NCBI RefSeq assembly: GCF_003946305.1
Contig: NZ_RHNS01000008.1
Span: 1 to 64,000 of the forward strand
Source of the DNA: Lacticaseibacillus porcinae
GTDB lineage: Bacteria; Bacillota; Bacilli; Lactobacillales; Lactobacillaceae
Direction of reading: 5' to 3'
Length of the DNA: 64,000 nucleotides
In this document: piece by piece, positions 42,920 through 51,239 of the stretch
Layout: every line of letters begins with the position of its first letter
Position numbering within the stretch: the first letter of the stretch is position 1
Program-made: the position numbers and the translations under genes
The notes under the pieces: generated by a model
Databases searched by the model: none
Seen by the model: the letters and a program-made list of their open reading frames with translations, nothing else
Told to the model about the DNA's origin: nothing

Positions 42920-43807
42920 ATGACGAACATTTTAGGCACCAAATATCCTTTGATCCAAGGGGCGCTGGCTCAAATCTCTACGCCAAAACTGGTGATTGCA
43001 GTGGCCAAAGCTGGTGGGCTAGGCGTTTTGACTACTGCCGGCTTGACGACTGAACAATTGTCACAACAAATTGCTGAGATCCGTGAAGCGACCGATCAAC
43101 CTTTTGCCGTGAATTTGATGTTGCAACAGCCTAATATTGTGGACATGGTAACGTATTTGCTCGCGCATCCAGTGCCTGCAGTGACGACGAGTGCCGGTTC
43201 ACCGAAGCGCTTCGCCCAACAACTACAAGCAATCGGGACGAAAGTGATCGCTGTGATCCCGAATGTGAAAGTCGCGCAAAAAATGGCGGCATTAGGGGTT
43301 GATGCTTTAGTGGCAGAAGGCATGGAGTCAGGTGGCCACATCGGCACACAAACCACGTTGTCGTTGGTGCAACAAGTGATCAATGCTGTCGACTTGCCAG
43401 TGTTTGCGGCTGGTGGGATCATCGATGCGCGTTCCGTTGCCGCGATGCAAGCGCTCGGTGCAGTCGGCGTGCAAGTTGGAACAGCCTTCCTAGCGGCAGA
43501 TGAAACACCGATTTCAGACGCTTATAAACAAGCAGTCATTCAAGCTGGCGATACCAGCACTGTGGTCACGGGACATGCGTTAGGGGATGCGGTGCGTTGT
43601 TTGCAAAATTCGCTCACCGCCAAGTACTTTGAAGCTGAAGCCAGCGGTGCCGATGCGAAAGTCTTACACGGCTTGTTAGATGGGAGTTTAGGTCGCGCCG
43701 TTGCTGGGGATGTTGAACACGGCACCTTGATGGCCGGTCAAATCGCCGGGATGGTCGATCGTATTGAACCGGTTGCTACAATTGTTCATCGCTTATTCCC
43801 AAATTAA
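42920..43807 (+). CDS. FMN-dependent nitronate monooxygenase/FabK-like enzyme
   Basis: 295 aa, TIM-barrel flavoprotein. MTNILGTKYPLIQGALAQIS, KAGGLGVLTTAG, MESGGHIG and FAAGGIIDARSVAAMQALGAVGVQVGTAF are signatures shared by enoyl-ACP reductase II (FabK) and 2-nitropropane dioxygenase. It is outside a fab gene cluster, so nitronate detoxification is as likely as fatty-acid synthesis. ATG 42920 has AAGAAAGG upstream. The gene stands alone, divergent from the permease. Confidence 0.85.
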   Translation: MTNILGTKYPLIQGALAQISTPKLVIAVAKAGGLGVLTTAGLTTEQLSQQIAEIREATDQPFAVNLMLQQPNIVDMVTYLLAHPVPAVTTSAGSPKRFAQQLQAIGTKVIAVIPNVKVAQKMAALGVDALVAEGMESGGHIGTQTTLSLVQQVINAVDLPVFAAGGIIDARSVAAMQALGAVGVQVGTAFLAADETPISDAYKQAVIQAGDTSTVVTGHALGDAVRCLQNSLTAKYFEAEASGADAKVLHGLLDGSLGRAVAGDVEHGTLMAGQIAGMVDRIEPVATIVHRLFPN

Positions 43808-43841
43808 GCCTCGAGTCTGATTAAAACATTCATCTTCAGCA

Positions 43842-43850
43842 TGCTATAAT
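43842..43850 (+). promoter_or_regulatory. Extended -10 promoter of the pspC-like gene
   Basis: TGCTATAAT (TG-N-TATAAT) with a poor -35 region, 24 bp before the start. Confidence 0.55.
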
Positions 43851-43873
43851 AATGACACTAGGAGGTGGCGTTG

Positions 43874-44152
43874 ATGGCAGGTAATCAATATCGCAAGTTG
43901 CGCCGCTCACGGACCAACAGTGTGATGGGTGGTGTCTGTGGTGGCTTAGGTGAATTCTTCGGCATTGATCCTGTGATTTTTCGGATCATTTTTGCGGTGG
44001 CGTTCTTTGTTTACGGCACTGGCTTCGGGCTGTATCTGATCTTGTGGCTGGTGATTCCACAAGCGACGCGCTCAGAACCTCACTTTGAAGAAGAAGAAGC
44101 ACCACATGATGAAGACGACCATCACGACGATGACGAGTGGTCAGATTTCTAA
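43874..44152 (+). CDS. PspC domain protein
   Basis: 92 aa. PspC domain with RSRTNSVMGGVCGGLGEFFGIDP and one membrane helix (about 38-62; FRIIFAVAFFVYGTGFGLYLILWLVIP), followed by an acidic His/Asp/Glu-rich tail (EEEEAPHDEDDHHDDDEW). PspC proteins respond to envelope stress in many bacteria. The tail could bind divalent cations, which is inference. GTG and TTG starts upstream are possible, but ATG 43874 has the best spacing from GGAGGT. Monocistronic with a bidirectional terminator. Confidence 0.9.
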   Translation: MAGNQYRKLRRSRTNSVMGGVCGGLGEFFGIDPVIFRIIFAVAFFVYGTGFGLYLILWLVIPQATRSEPHFEEEEAPHDEDDHHDDDEWSDF

Positions 44153-44164
44153 AGATGCATCACA

Positions 44165-44194
44165 AAAAGCGATCAGCTGCAGCTGGTCGCTTTT
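44165..44194. terminator. Bidirectional terminator
   Basis: AAAAGCGATCAG pairs with CTGGTCGCTTTT, one G-U, with A and T flanks on both sides. Confidence 0.88.
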
Positions 44195-44199
44195 GCACT

Positions 44200-44955
44200 T
44201 TAGAAACGTAACTCGTGATTTTCGCGACTGAGTTGTTTCATTAACCAAATGCCGATCACCAAATCGACGATGACCATCAGCAATAAACTGGCAATATCTT
44301 GAAAATTCATGCCAACGTAAGAATTTGAGTAGCCAGAAAGGCCTGCCAAGGTATCAAAGCCGGCGTGCATGATGATCGTGAAGCTGAGATTTTGGGTGTA
44401 CATGAACAATCCTGCGGCGGCAAAGCCCATCGCTGCAGCATATCCGACTTGAATCAACACTTGCGTCCAGTCGGGGTTGACTGAATAATTGGTCAAATGT
44501 AACAACCCGAAGGCAATGCCGCTAGTGATGGCAGTCCACCAATAAGGCGACCAACGTCTTGGTGCTTTGGTCCATAACCAAAATAGAATCGGTCCGCGAC
44601 ACATGAGCTCTTCAACCAACCCGATGCACAAGCCATCGAGCAATGCCGTGGGAAACATGCCCCAATGTAACTCATTATCGACCAAATTCAACGCGATCAT
44701 GATCACGACGATCAATGTCGCGCTTTTGACATGTTGTGGACGCTTGAATAATGGAATGTGTAGCCACCAATGCGATAAAGCCAATAAGGCGAGGGCAAAA
44801 CCTAGCATCAGCACATCATCTGACACATTATCTTTTAAATGCAATTGCCCGGCGATCGTGATCGTGGTCATGGCGATACATGCCACGATGAATCCTAAGA
44901 AGTAAGTGGCCAACACTTTTACCCCAAAGTGTGCCACTGCTTGCCAATTTTTCAT
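44200..44955 (-). CDS. CPBP-family intramembrane metalloprotease
   Basis: 251 aa with about eight hydrophobic segments. Catalytic motif EELMCRGPIL (EExxxR, about residues 136-141) and second motif FGLLHLTN (FxxxH), as in CAAX/abortive-infection (Abi) proteases. In lactobacilli such genes often give self-immunity to bacteriocins, but no bacteriocin gene is seen here. ATG 44955 follows GGAGGAA; the frame to 45021 is longer than needed. Substrate unknown. Confidence 0.9.
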   Translation of the reverse strand: MKNWQAVAHFGVKVLATYFLGFIVACIAMTTITIAGQLHLKDNVSDDVLMLGFALALLALSHWWLHIPLFKRPQHVKSATLIVVIMIALNLVDNELHWGMFPTALLDGLCIGLVEELMCRGPILFWLWTKAPRRWSPYWWTAITSGIAFGLLHLTNYSVNPDWTQVLIQVGYAAAMGFAAAGLFMYTQNLSFTIIMHAGFDTLAGLSGYSNSYVGMNFQDIASLLLMVIVDLVIGIWLMKQLSRENHELRF

Positions 44956-45004
44956 TTTCAATTCCTCCGCGACTATTATCCCACAATATTCGCGTCGGTA
45001 AATT

Positions 45005-45041
45005 AAAAAGCTTCCCGCCAACGATCGACGCGAAGCTTTTT
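45005..45041. terminator. Terminator of the dxs-like gene (minus strand)
   Basis: AAAAAGCTTC pairs with GAAGCTTTTT around a 17-base loop, and the stem works in either direction. Confidence 0.8.
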
Positions 45042-45045
45042 AACT

Positions 45046-46794
45046 TTAAATTTCTTTGAGTGCGTCTAAAATGGCTTGCGTTGCAGTGTCAGGCGTTAAC
45101 TTGAATTCTTTCATTAGCGCCTCGCGCGTTTCATTGTGATTGAAACGACGTGCTGCCCCTAACGTTAACACATTTACATCAGTGGGACCGTAGTAAGCGG
45201 CGATTTTTTGTCCGAAGCCGCCATCTAGCGTGCCTTCTTCCATGGTGACCACCAACTTGTGGAAGCCGCGAAGTTGTTCTAAGCCGTCAACATCTAAGGT
45301 GTTGGTGCTCCGCGGATCGATCAAGGTGGCATCGATGCCTTGCGCAGACAACTTACCTAGGACTTGTTCTGCAAGCGGCCGCATGGAACCTAGGCCCATC
45401 AAAGCAACTTGAGTGCCGTGATGCAAGACATGCATTTTCGTTGGGGCGAAATCTGCGGCTAAGGGATCAGAGTGTACACCGTTGCTAGGCACGCGGATCG
45501 CAACTGGTCCGTCAGTTTGTGCTAAGGCCCAGTCCAGTTGGGCAAGCAAGTCTTCTTTAGTGGTTGGGGCGAGATATTTCAGATTGGGAATATTCGATAA
45601 TTCCGCTTGATCTAAATCACCTTGATGCGTGGGATCGCCACCAGAGATGCGGCCGCCATTGATCAACATGACGACTGGTAACGAGTTGATACCAAGGTCA
45701 TGGGAAAGTTGATCATAAGCGCGTTGTAAGAAGGTTGCCGAGTGAAAGACTACAGGACGCAAACCACCTTTGGCCATACCAGCCGCTAAGGTGATGGATT
45801 CTTGTTCCGCAATGCCGACATCGATGTAGCGCTTAGGATACTTTGCCGCCCAATCTTTCAAGTGGAAGCCACCAGGAACAGCAGCGTTCATTGCATAAAT
45901 TGGGACACCATGTTGAACTTGTTCATCTAAATCTGCCAAGATCAGATCCCAGTAGTTTTCGCCAGTTGAGACATGTTTGGGAGAGCCATCAGGTAAGTTG
46001 AATGGGACATGCCAATGCCAAGCTTCTTCATTTTCCAAGGCAGGTTTAAAGCCGCGGCCTTTTTGGGTGTTGATGTGTAGGACTAAAGGATGGTCGATAT
46101 CTTTGACGGCTTCAAAAGCGTCGATCAAACTTTGAATATCATTGCCGTCAGCAACATAGCGATAGTCTAAACCCAGGGCTTTGAACAAGTTGTTAGGCGC
46201 TTCGCCGTTAGTTTTGCGGAGCTCAGCAAGGTTTTGGTAAATGCCACCGTGGTTTTCAGCGATACTCCATTGATTGTCATTGACCACGATCAACAATTGA
46301 CGATTCAACACTGCCGCGTTGTCTAAAGCTTCATAAGCTAAGCCACCAGACATGGAGCCATCACCGATCACTGCAGTAATGTGATCGTTGGTGTGTTGAT
46401 CGTCGCGCGCTAACGCTAATCCAGAAGCAAGGCCAACACTAGTTGACGTATGCCCGATGGTGAAAAAGTCATGTTCAGATTCCCGCGGTTCGGTGAATCC
46501 GGAAACATCGTGATAATGCTCAGGGTCGAGCCAAGCAAGTTTGCGACCAGTTAAAATCTTATGGGTGTAGCTTTGATGCGACACATCAAAAACGATTTTG
46601 TCATGTGGGGAATCAAAAACAGTGTGCCAAGCAATGGTGAGTTCAACTGAACCTAAATTTGGGCCGACGTGGCCGCCGGTGACCGAAACTTTAGTTAACA
46701 GTAACTCGCGAATTTCACTGGCGAGTTGTTGCAGTTCGGCGACGCTGTGAGTGCGTAGGTCTGCAGGTTGGTTAATGGTTTCTAAAATTGACAA
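45046..46794 (-). CDS. Divergent 1-deoxy-D-xylulose-5-phosphate synthase-like thiamine-diphosphate enzyme
   Basis: 582 aa, shorter than typical Dxs (about 620). The fold is clearly Dxs-like: SVTGGHVGPNLGSVELT, H73 in FDVSHQSYTHKILTGR, the ThDP motif GDGSMSGG (about 144-151) and the catalytic Glu region DVGIAEQESITLAAG. The usual DRAGLVGxDGPTHxG is changed to NGGRISGGDPTHQG. No other MEP-pathway gene is in the window and lactobacilli normally use mevalonate, so it may serve thiamine/pyridoxal precursor supply or a different acyloin reaction. The start is TTG 46794 with GGAGG eight bases upstream. Monocistronic. Confidence 0.85.
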   Translation of the reverse strand: MSILETINQPADLRTHSVAELQQLASEIRELLLTKVSVTGGHVGPNLGSVELTIAWHTVFDSPHDKIVFDVSHQSYTHKILTGRKLAWLDPEHYHDVSGFTEPRESEHDFFTIGHTSTSVGLASGLALARDDQHTNDHITAVIGDGSMSGGLAYEALDNAAVLNRQLLIVVNDNQWSIAENHGGIYQNLAELRKTNGEAPNNLFKALGLDYRYVADGNDIQSLIDAFEAVKDIDHPLVLHINTQKGRGFKPALENEEAWHWHVPFNLPDGSPKHVSTGENYWDLILADLDEQVQHGVPIYAMNAAVPGGFHLKDWAAKYPKRYIDVGIAEQESITLAAGMAKGGLRPVVFHSATFLQRAYDQLSHDLGINSLPVVMLINGGRISGGDPTHQGDLDQAELSNIPNLKYLAPTTKEDLLAQLDWALAQTDGPVAIRVPSNGVHSDPLAADFAPTKMHVLHHGTQVALMGLGSMRPLAEQVLGKLSAQGIDATLIDPRSTNTLDVDGLEQLRGFHKLVVTMEEGTLDGGFGQKIAAYYGPTDVNVLTLGAARRFNHNETREALMKEFKLTPDTATQAILDALKEI

Positions 46795-46890
46795 AAGGCG
46801 CCTCCACTAATTAATTTATAGTATCTAATTTATACTTAAATTTTTAAGCGTGCAAGAACGCACTTGAAAGTGCCTTTATCGGTAAATAAA

Positions 46891-46916
46891 TAACCACCGC
46901 CCTCAGACAGTGGTTA
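46891..46916 (-). terminator. Possible terminator of the 71-aa membrane protein gene
   Basis: TAACCAC/GTGGTTA stem with an imperfect middle. The minus-strand downstream sequence is TTATTTATTT. Weak. Confidence 0.5.
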
Positions 46917-46924
46917 AATCAGAA

Positions 46925-47140
46925 CTATTTCTCTTCTTGTTCGCGATGCTTGGCGACAGTGGCTTTCGCTTTTTTAGCTAAAACGCGTTCTGGCGTCAAT
47001 AACTTGTAAACCCCAAAGCTTAACAAACCGGCAATCGCCGTAGCACCAAAGACGATTGAATAAACAGTGCCTTCGATGGTGGGCTTAGGGGTGTCAGCTT
47101 TGATTTTTGTGGCGGTGTTGCGCAATTTTTTGAATGCCAT
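46925..47140 (-). CDS. Small hypothetical membrane protein
   Basis: 71 aa. A basic N-terminus (MAFKKLRNTATKIK), one hydrophobic helix (about 26-45; VYSIVFGATAIAGLLSFGVY) and a basic/acidic tail (KKAKATVAKHREQEEK). ATG 47140 follows GAGGAGG. No family recognised. Confidence 0.75.
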   Translation of the reverse strand: MAFKKLRNTATKIKADTPKPTIEGTVYSIVFGATAIAGLLSFGVYKLLTPERVLAKKAKATVAKHREQEEK

Positions 47141-47178
47141 GAAATGCGCCTCCTCAATAGTTACATTATAACCTCAAA

Positions 47179-48081
47179 TTACGCTTTGACCAATACCAAG
47201 CGTCCATCATGAGGCTTGCCGAGGAGTTCATGACCTTGTTGCACACCAGCTAAATTAAAAGGTAATTCTTCGGCGAGTTGGATTTTGAGTTGTCCGACTG
47301 CCAACGCCGGTGCTAAGGCCCCTAACGCGATCGCGTCGCTAGGTTCGGCGACTGGATGCACATGGACGATGTCGATCGCTTTTGAATCCGCGCGACTATT
47401 CACATGTGCGACTGTCACTAATTGCCCACCTAAGCGGGTCATCGCGACATCTTCTGCAAAACCCACGCCATCCATGGCGACGTTGATCACAATATCACCA
47501 GCGTTGGCAAGTACTGAAACGAGGTCTGCATTATCGTAAGGCACTGCGCGCAAAGCCCCATCTTTGATCACCGCTTCTTGATGACGTGCAGAAGCGATGC
47601 CGATCACATCTGCACCCATTGCCGTCGCCAGTTGCACGACTAAGGCGCCGACGCCACCGTTTGCGCCTTTGACGATCACAGTTTGACCAGGTTCGATCGT
47701 CGCGAAACGATGAACGATGCGCCAAGCGGTGATACCAGGCGTCACGAGCGCTGCCGCTTGGTCCATTTTCAAACTTTGCGGCATTAACACGGCAGTGTCT
47801 TCAGTTGCTAACACATAATCGGCATACGCGCGATCAGTATGGGCTAAGACGCGTTGACCGATTTTAAAATCCGTCGTCCCGGCATCAACGACTGTGCCAG
47901 CAACATCATGGCCTGGAATGGTAAAGCGGCCATCAGGGGCATTGAAGCGCTCGGTGCGATCGCGATTGTTTAAGCCGACGGCGAGTGGTTGGATCACCAG
48001 TTGCCCGTGGCGCGGCACTGGATCAGGAATTTCAACTTGCATAAATTGTCCATTGGGATGGTTGAGGCCAAATGCTTGCAT
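47179..48081 (-). CDS. Zinc-independent quinone-oxidoreductase-like MDR protein
   Basis: 300 aa, NADPH:quinone-reductase-like medium-chain dehydrogenase. N-terminal catalytic GroES-like domain (VIQPLAVGLNNRDRTER, GHDVAGTVVDAG), then a Rossmann domain with ANGGVGALVVQLATAMGADVIG (about 145-166). The structural zinc cysteines are absent. The substrate is unknown. ATG 48081 follows AAGGAGG; the frame to 48132 overlaps the promoter region. It is not obviously linked to amtB upstream (84-bp gap). Confidence 0.88.
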   Translation of the reverse strand: MQAFGLNHPNGQFMQVEIPDPVPRHGQLVIQPLAVGLNNRDRTERFNAPDGRFTIPGHDVAGTVVDAGTTDFKIGQRVLAHTDRAYADYVLATEDTAVLMPQSLKMDQAAALVTPGITAWRIVHRFATIEPGQTVIVKGANGGVGALVVQLATAMGADVIGIASARHQEAVIKDGALRAVPYDNADLVSVLANAGDIVINVAMDGVGFAEDVAMTRLGGQLVTVAHVNSRADSKAIDIVHVHPVAEPSDAIALGALAPALAVGQLKIQLAEELPFNLAGVQQGHELLGKPHDGRLVLVKA

Positions 48082-48165
48082 GAGTCTATCCTCCTTGCAC
48101 AAATCAACGATGACAACACTATTATTGTGCAATGGAAAACGACATTTGGCAATTTTGAAGCATTT

Positions 48166-49458
48166 TTATTTTGGGGAACGGGGATCAAAGCCACGCATCT
48201 GTCCTAAGAATTCATCTGGATAACGCAACACATCAGAATCACGATCACTAGACTCGGCGACTTCACCGTGTTCTGCGATGTCTAAGCCCACTGCTTCATC
48301 GCGTTGGGTGACACGCATCGGGATCAAATGCTTCAACACTAAGGTGATGACGATTGCCATCACACCCACTAATAAGATCGTCACCACAGTCCCAGCAAGT
48401 TGGATCCCGAATAAATGCCAGCCGCCACCGTAAGCGAGGCCATTTTCTGCAATCGACGGATTAGCAGCTTTCGTGGCAAATACGCCAGTGAGAATCGACC
48501 CGACGATCCCTGAAACCCCATGACACCCAAAGGCATCTAAGGCGTCATCGATTTTGAGACGTGGTTTGAGGTATTCGATAAAAAAGTAACTCGTCGCCGT
48601 CGCGCAGATCCCGATCATGAAACTCCCAAACAAGGTCACGTACCCACAAGCAGGGGTCACGCCGACTAAACCGCATAGTGCCCCGGTACAAACACCGATC
48701 AGCGTTGGCTTGCCATGTTTATAAACATCTAAACACATCCACATCACTAAGGCACTGGCTGCAGCTAAACTAGTGGTCAACGCGGCATTGACTGCGGTTG
48801 TGTTGGCAGCAAGAGCAGAGCCTGCGTTAAAGCCATACCATCCGATCCACAAAATCGCAGTCCCTAACAACACCCAAGGTCGGTTGTTAGGAGCAGTTTG
48901 CTTTGCTCGTCGCGCCCCCAGAAAATATGATAAGACTAACGCTGTGATCCCAGCATTGATATGAATCACCGTGCCACCAGCAAAATCGAGCACCCCCCAG
49001 CTTGCCATTAAGCCATGGGGACTCCAAATTAAGTGCACCAGCGGATAGTAGATCAACACGCTCCACAACACAATGAACCACGTCAAAAATGAAAAACGCA
49101 TCCGACCAACAACAGCCCCAATGAATAAAGCCGGGGTAATGATTGCAAACATCATTTGAAATAACGCGAAGGTGCCAACGCTGAGGTGATCAGTTCGCAA
49201 GCTCGTCAAGTTAACCCCATTCATAAACAAGCCTTGAACTTTGCCAATGATCCCACCGATATCTGGTCCAAAGGCAAGTTCATAACCGATCAACGCCCAC
49301 AATAAAATCGCGATGCCAGTGATATAAAACACAGAAAGCATGGTATTGACCACATTGCGCTTTGACACCAAGCCACCATAGAAAAAGGCAAGGCCTGGTG
49401 TCATGAACCACACTAATACACTTGCAAGAATGACAAAGGCAGTGTTGGCAATACTCAT
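48166..49458 (-). CDS. amtB: Ammonium transporter AmtB
   Basis: 430 aa with about 11 membrane helices. Signatures: FMTPGLAFFYGGLVSKRNVVNTM near the N-terminus, DFAGGTVIHINAG and DDALDAFGCHGVSGIVGSILTG, containing the pore-lining His pair. It imports NH4+/NH3. The start ATG 49458 follows AGGAGG; the longer frame to 49488 adds 10 residues before it. No glnK (PII) gene is adjacent, although in many bacteria it follows amtB. The C-terminal tail is about 40 aa. Confidence 0.95.
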   Translation of the reverse strand: MSIANTAFVILASVLVWFMTPGLAFFYGGLVSKRNVVNTMLSVFYITGIAILLWALIGYELAFGPDIGGIIGKVQGLFMNGVNLTSLRTDHLSVGTFALFQMMFAIITPALFIGAVVGRMRFSFLTWFIVLWSVLIYYPLVHLIWSPHGLMASWGVLDFAGGTVIHINAGITALVLSYFLGARRAKQTAPNNRPWVLLGTAILWIGWYGFNAGSALAANTTAVNAALTTSLAAASALVMWMCLDVYKHGKPTLIGVCTGALCGLVGVTPACGYVTLFGSFMIGICATATSYFFIEYLKPRLKIDDALDAFGCHGVSGIVGSILTGVFATKAANPSIAENGLAYGGGWHLFGIQLAGTVVTILLVGVMAIVITLVLKHLIPMRVTQRDEAVGLDIAEHGEVAESSDRDSDVLRYPDEFLGQMRGFDPRSPK

Positions 49459-49571
49459 ATTGGTTACCTCCTGAATCATGCGTTCCAACAGTTTTTGTCA
49501 TTGTAAACCCGGTTTTTGGTATAGTTGATGTTGGAATCGGTTTCTCAGTAGGCAAAACGTTCGGAAAACAC

Positions 49572-49597
49572 AAAAAAACGCCGACCCAGCGGCGTTT
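49572..49597 (-). terminator. Terminator of the 168-aa membrane protein gene
   Basis: Minus strand AAACGCCG-CTGGGT-CGGCGTTT followed by TTTT. Confidence 0.88.
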
Positions 49598-49643
49598 AAA
49601 AATTAAAATTCAGTGTGAGTAATCCTGACAGAATCGATTGACG

Positions 49644-50150
49644 TTAAATTAAACGCGCGCGTTCTCTAGTCAATCGTCGATAAGCACCATTTATCAAATT
49701 CACATAAACTAAGAAGAAAACACCGATCGCAACAAATAGCATAAAGCATGCAGCCCCAAAGCTATTATCCAACATCGCGGCTGGCGCGATCGATGCGATA
49801 CACATCCCGATACCAAACACCATCCCGATAGTGCGGGAATGTTGATAAGCGCTAAGTTCTTGTTTTGCGAGTTGTCGCGCGTCAGCGGAAATCAAGACGC
49901 GGCGATGTTTGTGACCTGAATGTCCAAGTCGTGGGGCGATGATCAACATCACACCGACTGCTGTACCTAATAAGTAAAGGCCGGCGCCTAAGCCATCGTT
50001 GCCATTGTCAGATAACGCAATCGGTAAGGCTAACGCAGCAATTAACACGGCAATGCCTAAAGCAGTCAAACGCGCGCGATGTTCATTTTTTTCCCAAAAG
50101 CTGATCGCCGTTTGACTGTCGATGCCTTTGGTAGTGGTTTGTTTTGTCAT
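49644..50150 (-). CDS. Hypothetical membrane protein with four helices
   Basis: 168 aa. Hydrophobic segments at about 30-48, 56-74, 107-127 and 133-153, with a basic loop between the pairs (GHKHRRVLISADARQLAKQE). No family recognised. ATG 50150 follows TGGAGGAG; the open frame to 50201 is longer than needed. Monocistronic. Confidence 0.78.
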   Translation of the reverse strand: MTKQTTTKGIDSQTAISFWEKNEHRARLTALGIAVLIAALALPIALSDNGNDGLGAGLYLLGTAVGVMLIIAPRLGHSGHKHRRVLISADARQLAKQELSAYQHSRTIGMVFGIGMCIASIAPAAMLDNSFGAACFMLFVAIGVFFLVYVNLINGAYRRLTRERARLI

Positions 50151-50234
50151 GTAAACTCCTCCAAACGAAGACTCGATTTTATCATACCTAAAGTGTTGCA
50201 TGTCAGCGTCGGCCTTGAGGCGGAATTTCTCAGC

Positions 50235-51086
50235 TTATTGCGCGCGGCTGGTGCCATCGGAATAATTTAATATCACCCCAGATTGCACATTGAAGATATA
50301 TACATTAAAGCGAATGGTGTTGTCGCCGACTGATTGCGCGCGCATCGCCACCCCTCGCGCTAACAGTTCATTCCCACGAAAAACTGGGGTGACTTCATAG
50401 CGAACGTAATGACTGGTTGATTGTTTCAAGTAATGGGCAATGTCATCTTCATGTGCTTGCATCAACGGGGAGTTGAGTTCACGGGTGCCAGTCATTAAAT
50501 TCTTGGGGTTGTTGTTTTCGCCAGAAAGTTGAAAGCCGATCAAATGCGAGCGATTGTACAACCATTGACCATTGATTTTTTTGTTGTGCCAACCAGTGGG
50601 GTCCCAACTCAACGGTTCACGTTTTTCAGTGGGCATGATACTGCGATTCAACATTGCTTCAGCAGGGCCGACGCGGTTTTGTGAATCGAGATTTGAAAAG
50701 GTGGTCCAACCGCCGGACTTTGTCGACAATTCACTTTCTGCAAATGCAGGATCGTTATTGTTGATGGTGATTTCTTGATCACCGTTATAAGTCAGCGCCG
50801 CAAGTTTAGCAACTGGTTGGGCGGTGGTGTTGTCTGCAGATTTAGTTGGCGCGCCTTGCGTAGTGCCTTGGGTGGAAGCACTGCTACTAGCGCTGCTTGA
50901 AGTGGCGGCGTCGTTTGGTCCGAAGACTTTTTGTTGAACTTGTTGACCACCGCCAATGGCGACACCTAACACAATGAGGCTTGTTGCGAGTTTCCGCCGG
51001 CGCGTACGAGCACGCTTTTGTCGCGGCATTTTCCCGAGGCCGACCACCGCACCAGCGACCACTAAAATAATTCCTAAAATTAACAT
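50235..51086 (-). CDS. DNA/RNA non-specific endonuclease, secreted or membrane-anchored
   Basis: 283 aa. An N-terminal hydrophobic helix (about 1-20) and a second one at about 35-55 flank a basic KRARTRRRK stretch. A Ser/Thr/Ala-rich linker follows (about 60-95). The nuclease domain (about 100-283) has NRSHLIGFQLSGENNNPKNL, the beta-beta-alpha-metal active site (catalytic His in NRSHLIG where EndA has DRGH) and TGTRELN. Likely nutrient or extracellular-DNA scavenging nuclease; a role in DNA uptake is possible but unproven. ATG 51086 follows CGGAGG; a GTG immediately upstream is the alternative. Confidence 0.9.
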   Translation of the reverse strand: MLILGIILVVAGAVVGLGKMPRQKRARTRRRKLATSLIVLGVAIGGGQQVQQKVFGPNDAATSSSASSSASTQGTTQGAPTKSADNTTAQPVAKLAALTYNGDQEITINNNDPAFAESELSTKSGGWTTFSNLDSQNRVGPAEAMLNRSIMPTEKREPLSWDPTGWHNKKINGQWLYNRSHLIGFQLSGENNNPKNLMTGTRELNSPLMQAHEDDIAHYLKQSTSHYVRYEVTPVFRGNELLARGVAMRAQSVGDNTIRFNVYIFNVQSGVILNYSDGTSRAQ

Positions 51087-51161
51087 CACGTGATCCTCCG
51101 TGTATCCAGTTTACAAGAATGCGATGAAAATATCGAGTGCGTGACATTTTTCTACTATAGA

Positions 51162-51190
51162 TTGTCGGAATGCTTTATTTCTGATATGAT
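51162..51190 (+). promoter_or_regulatory. Promoter of the ABC-F gene
   Basis: TTGTCG (51162-51167), 17 bp, TATGAT (51185-51190) with TG at 51182-51183. Confidence 0.65.
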
Positions 51191-51239
51191 TAGTGGCAAT
51201 GTGAAAAATTACGACAAAAAATGATCGCGAGGGAAAAGA

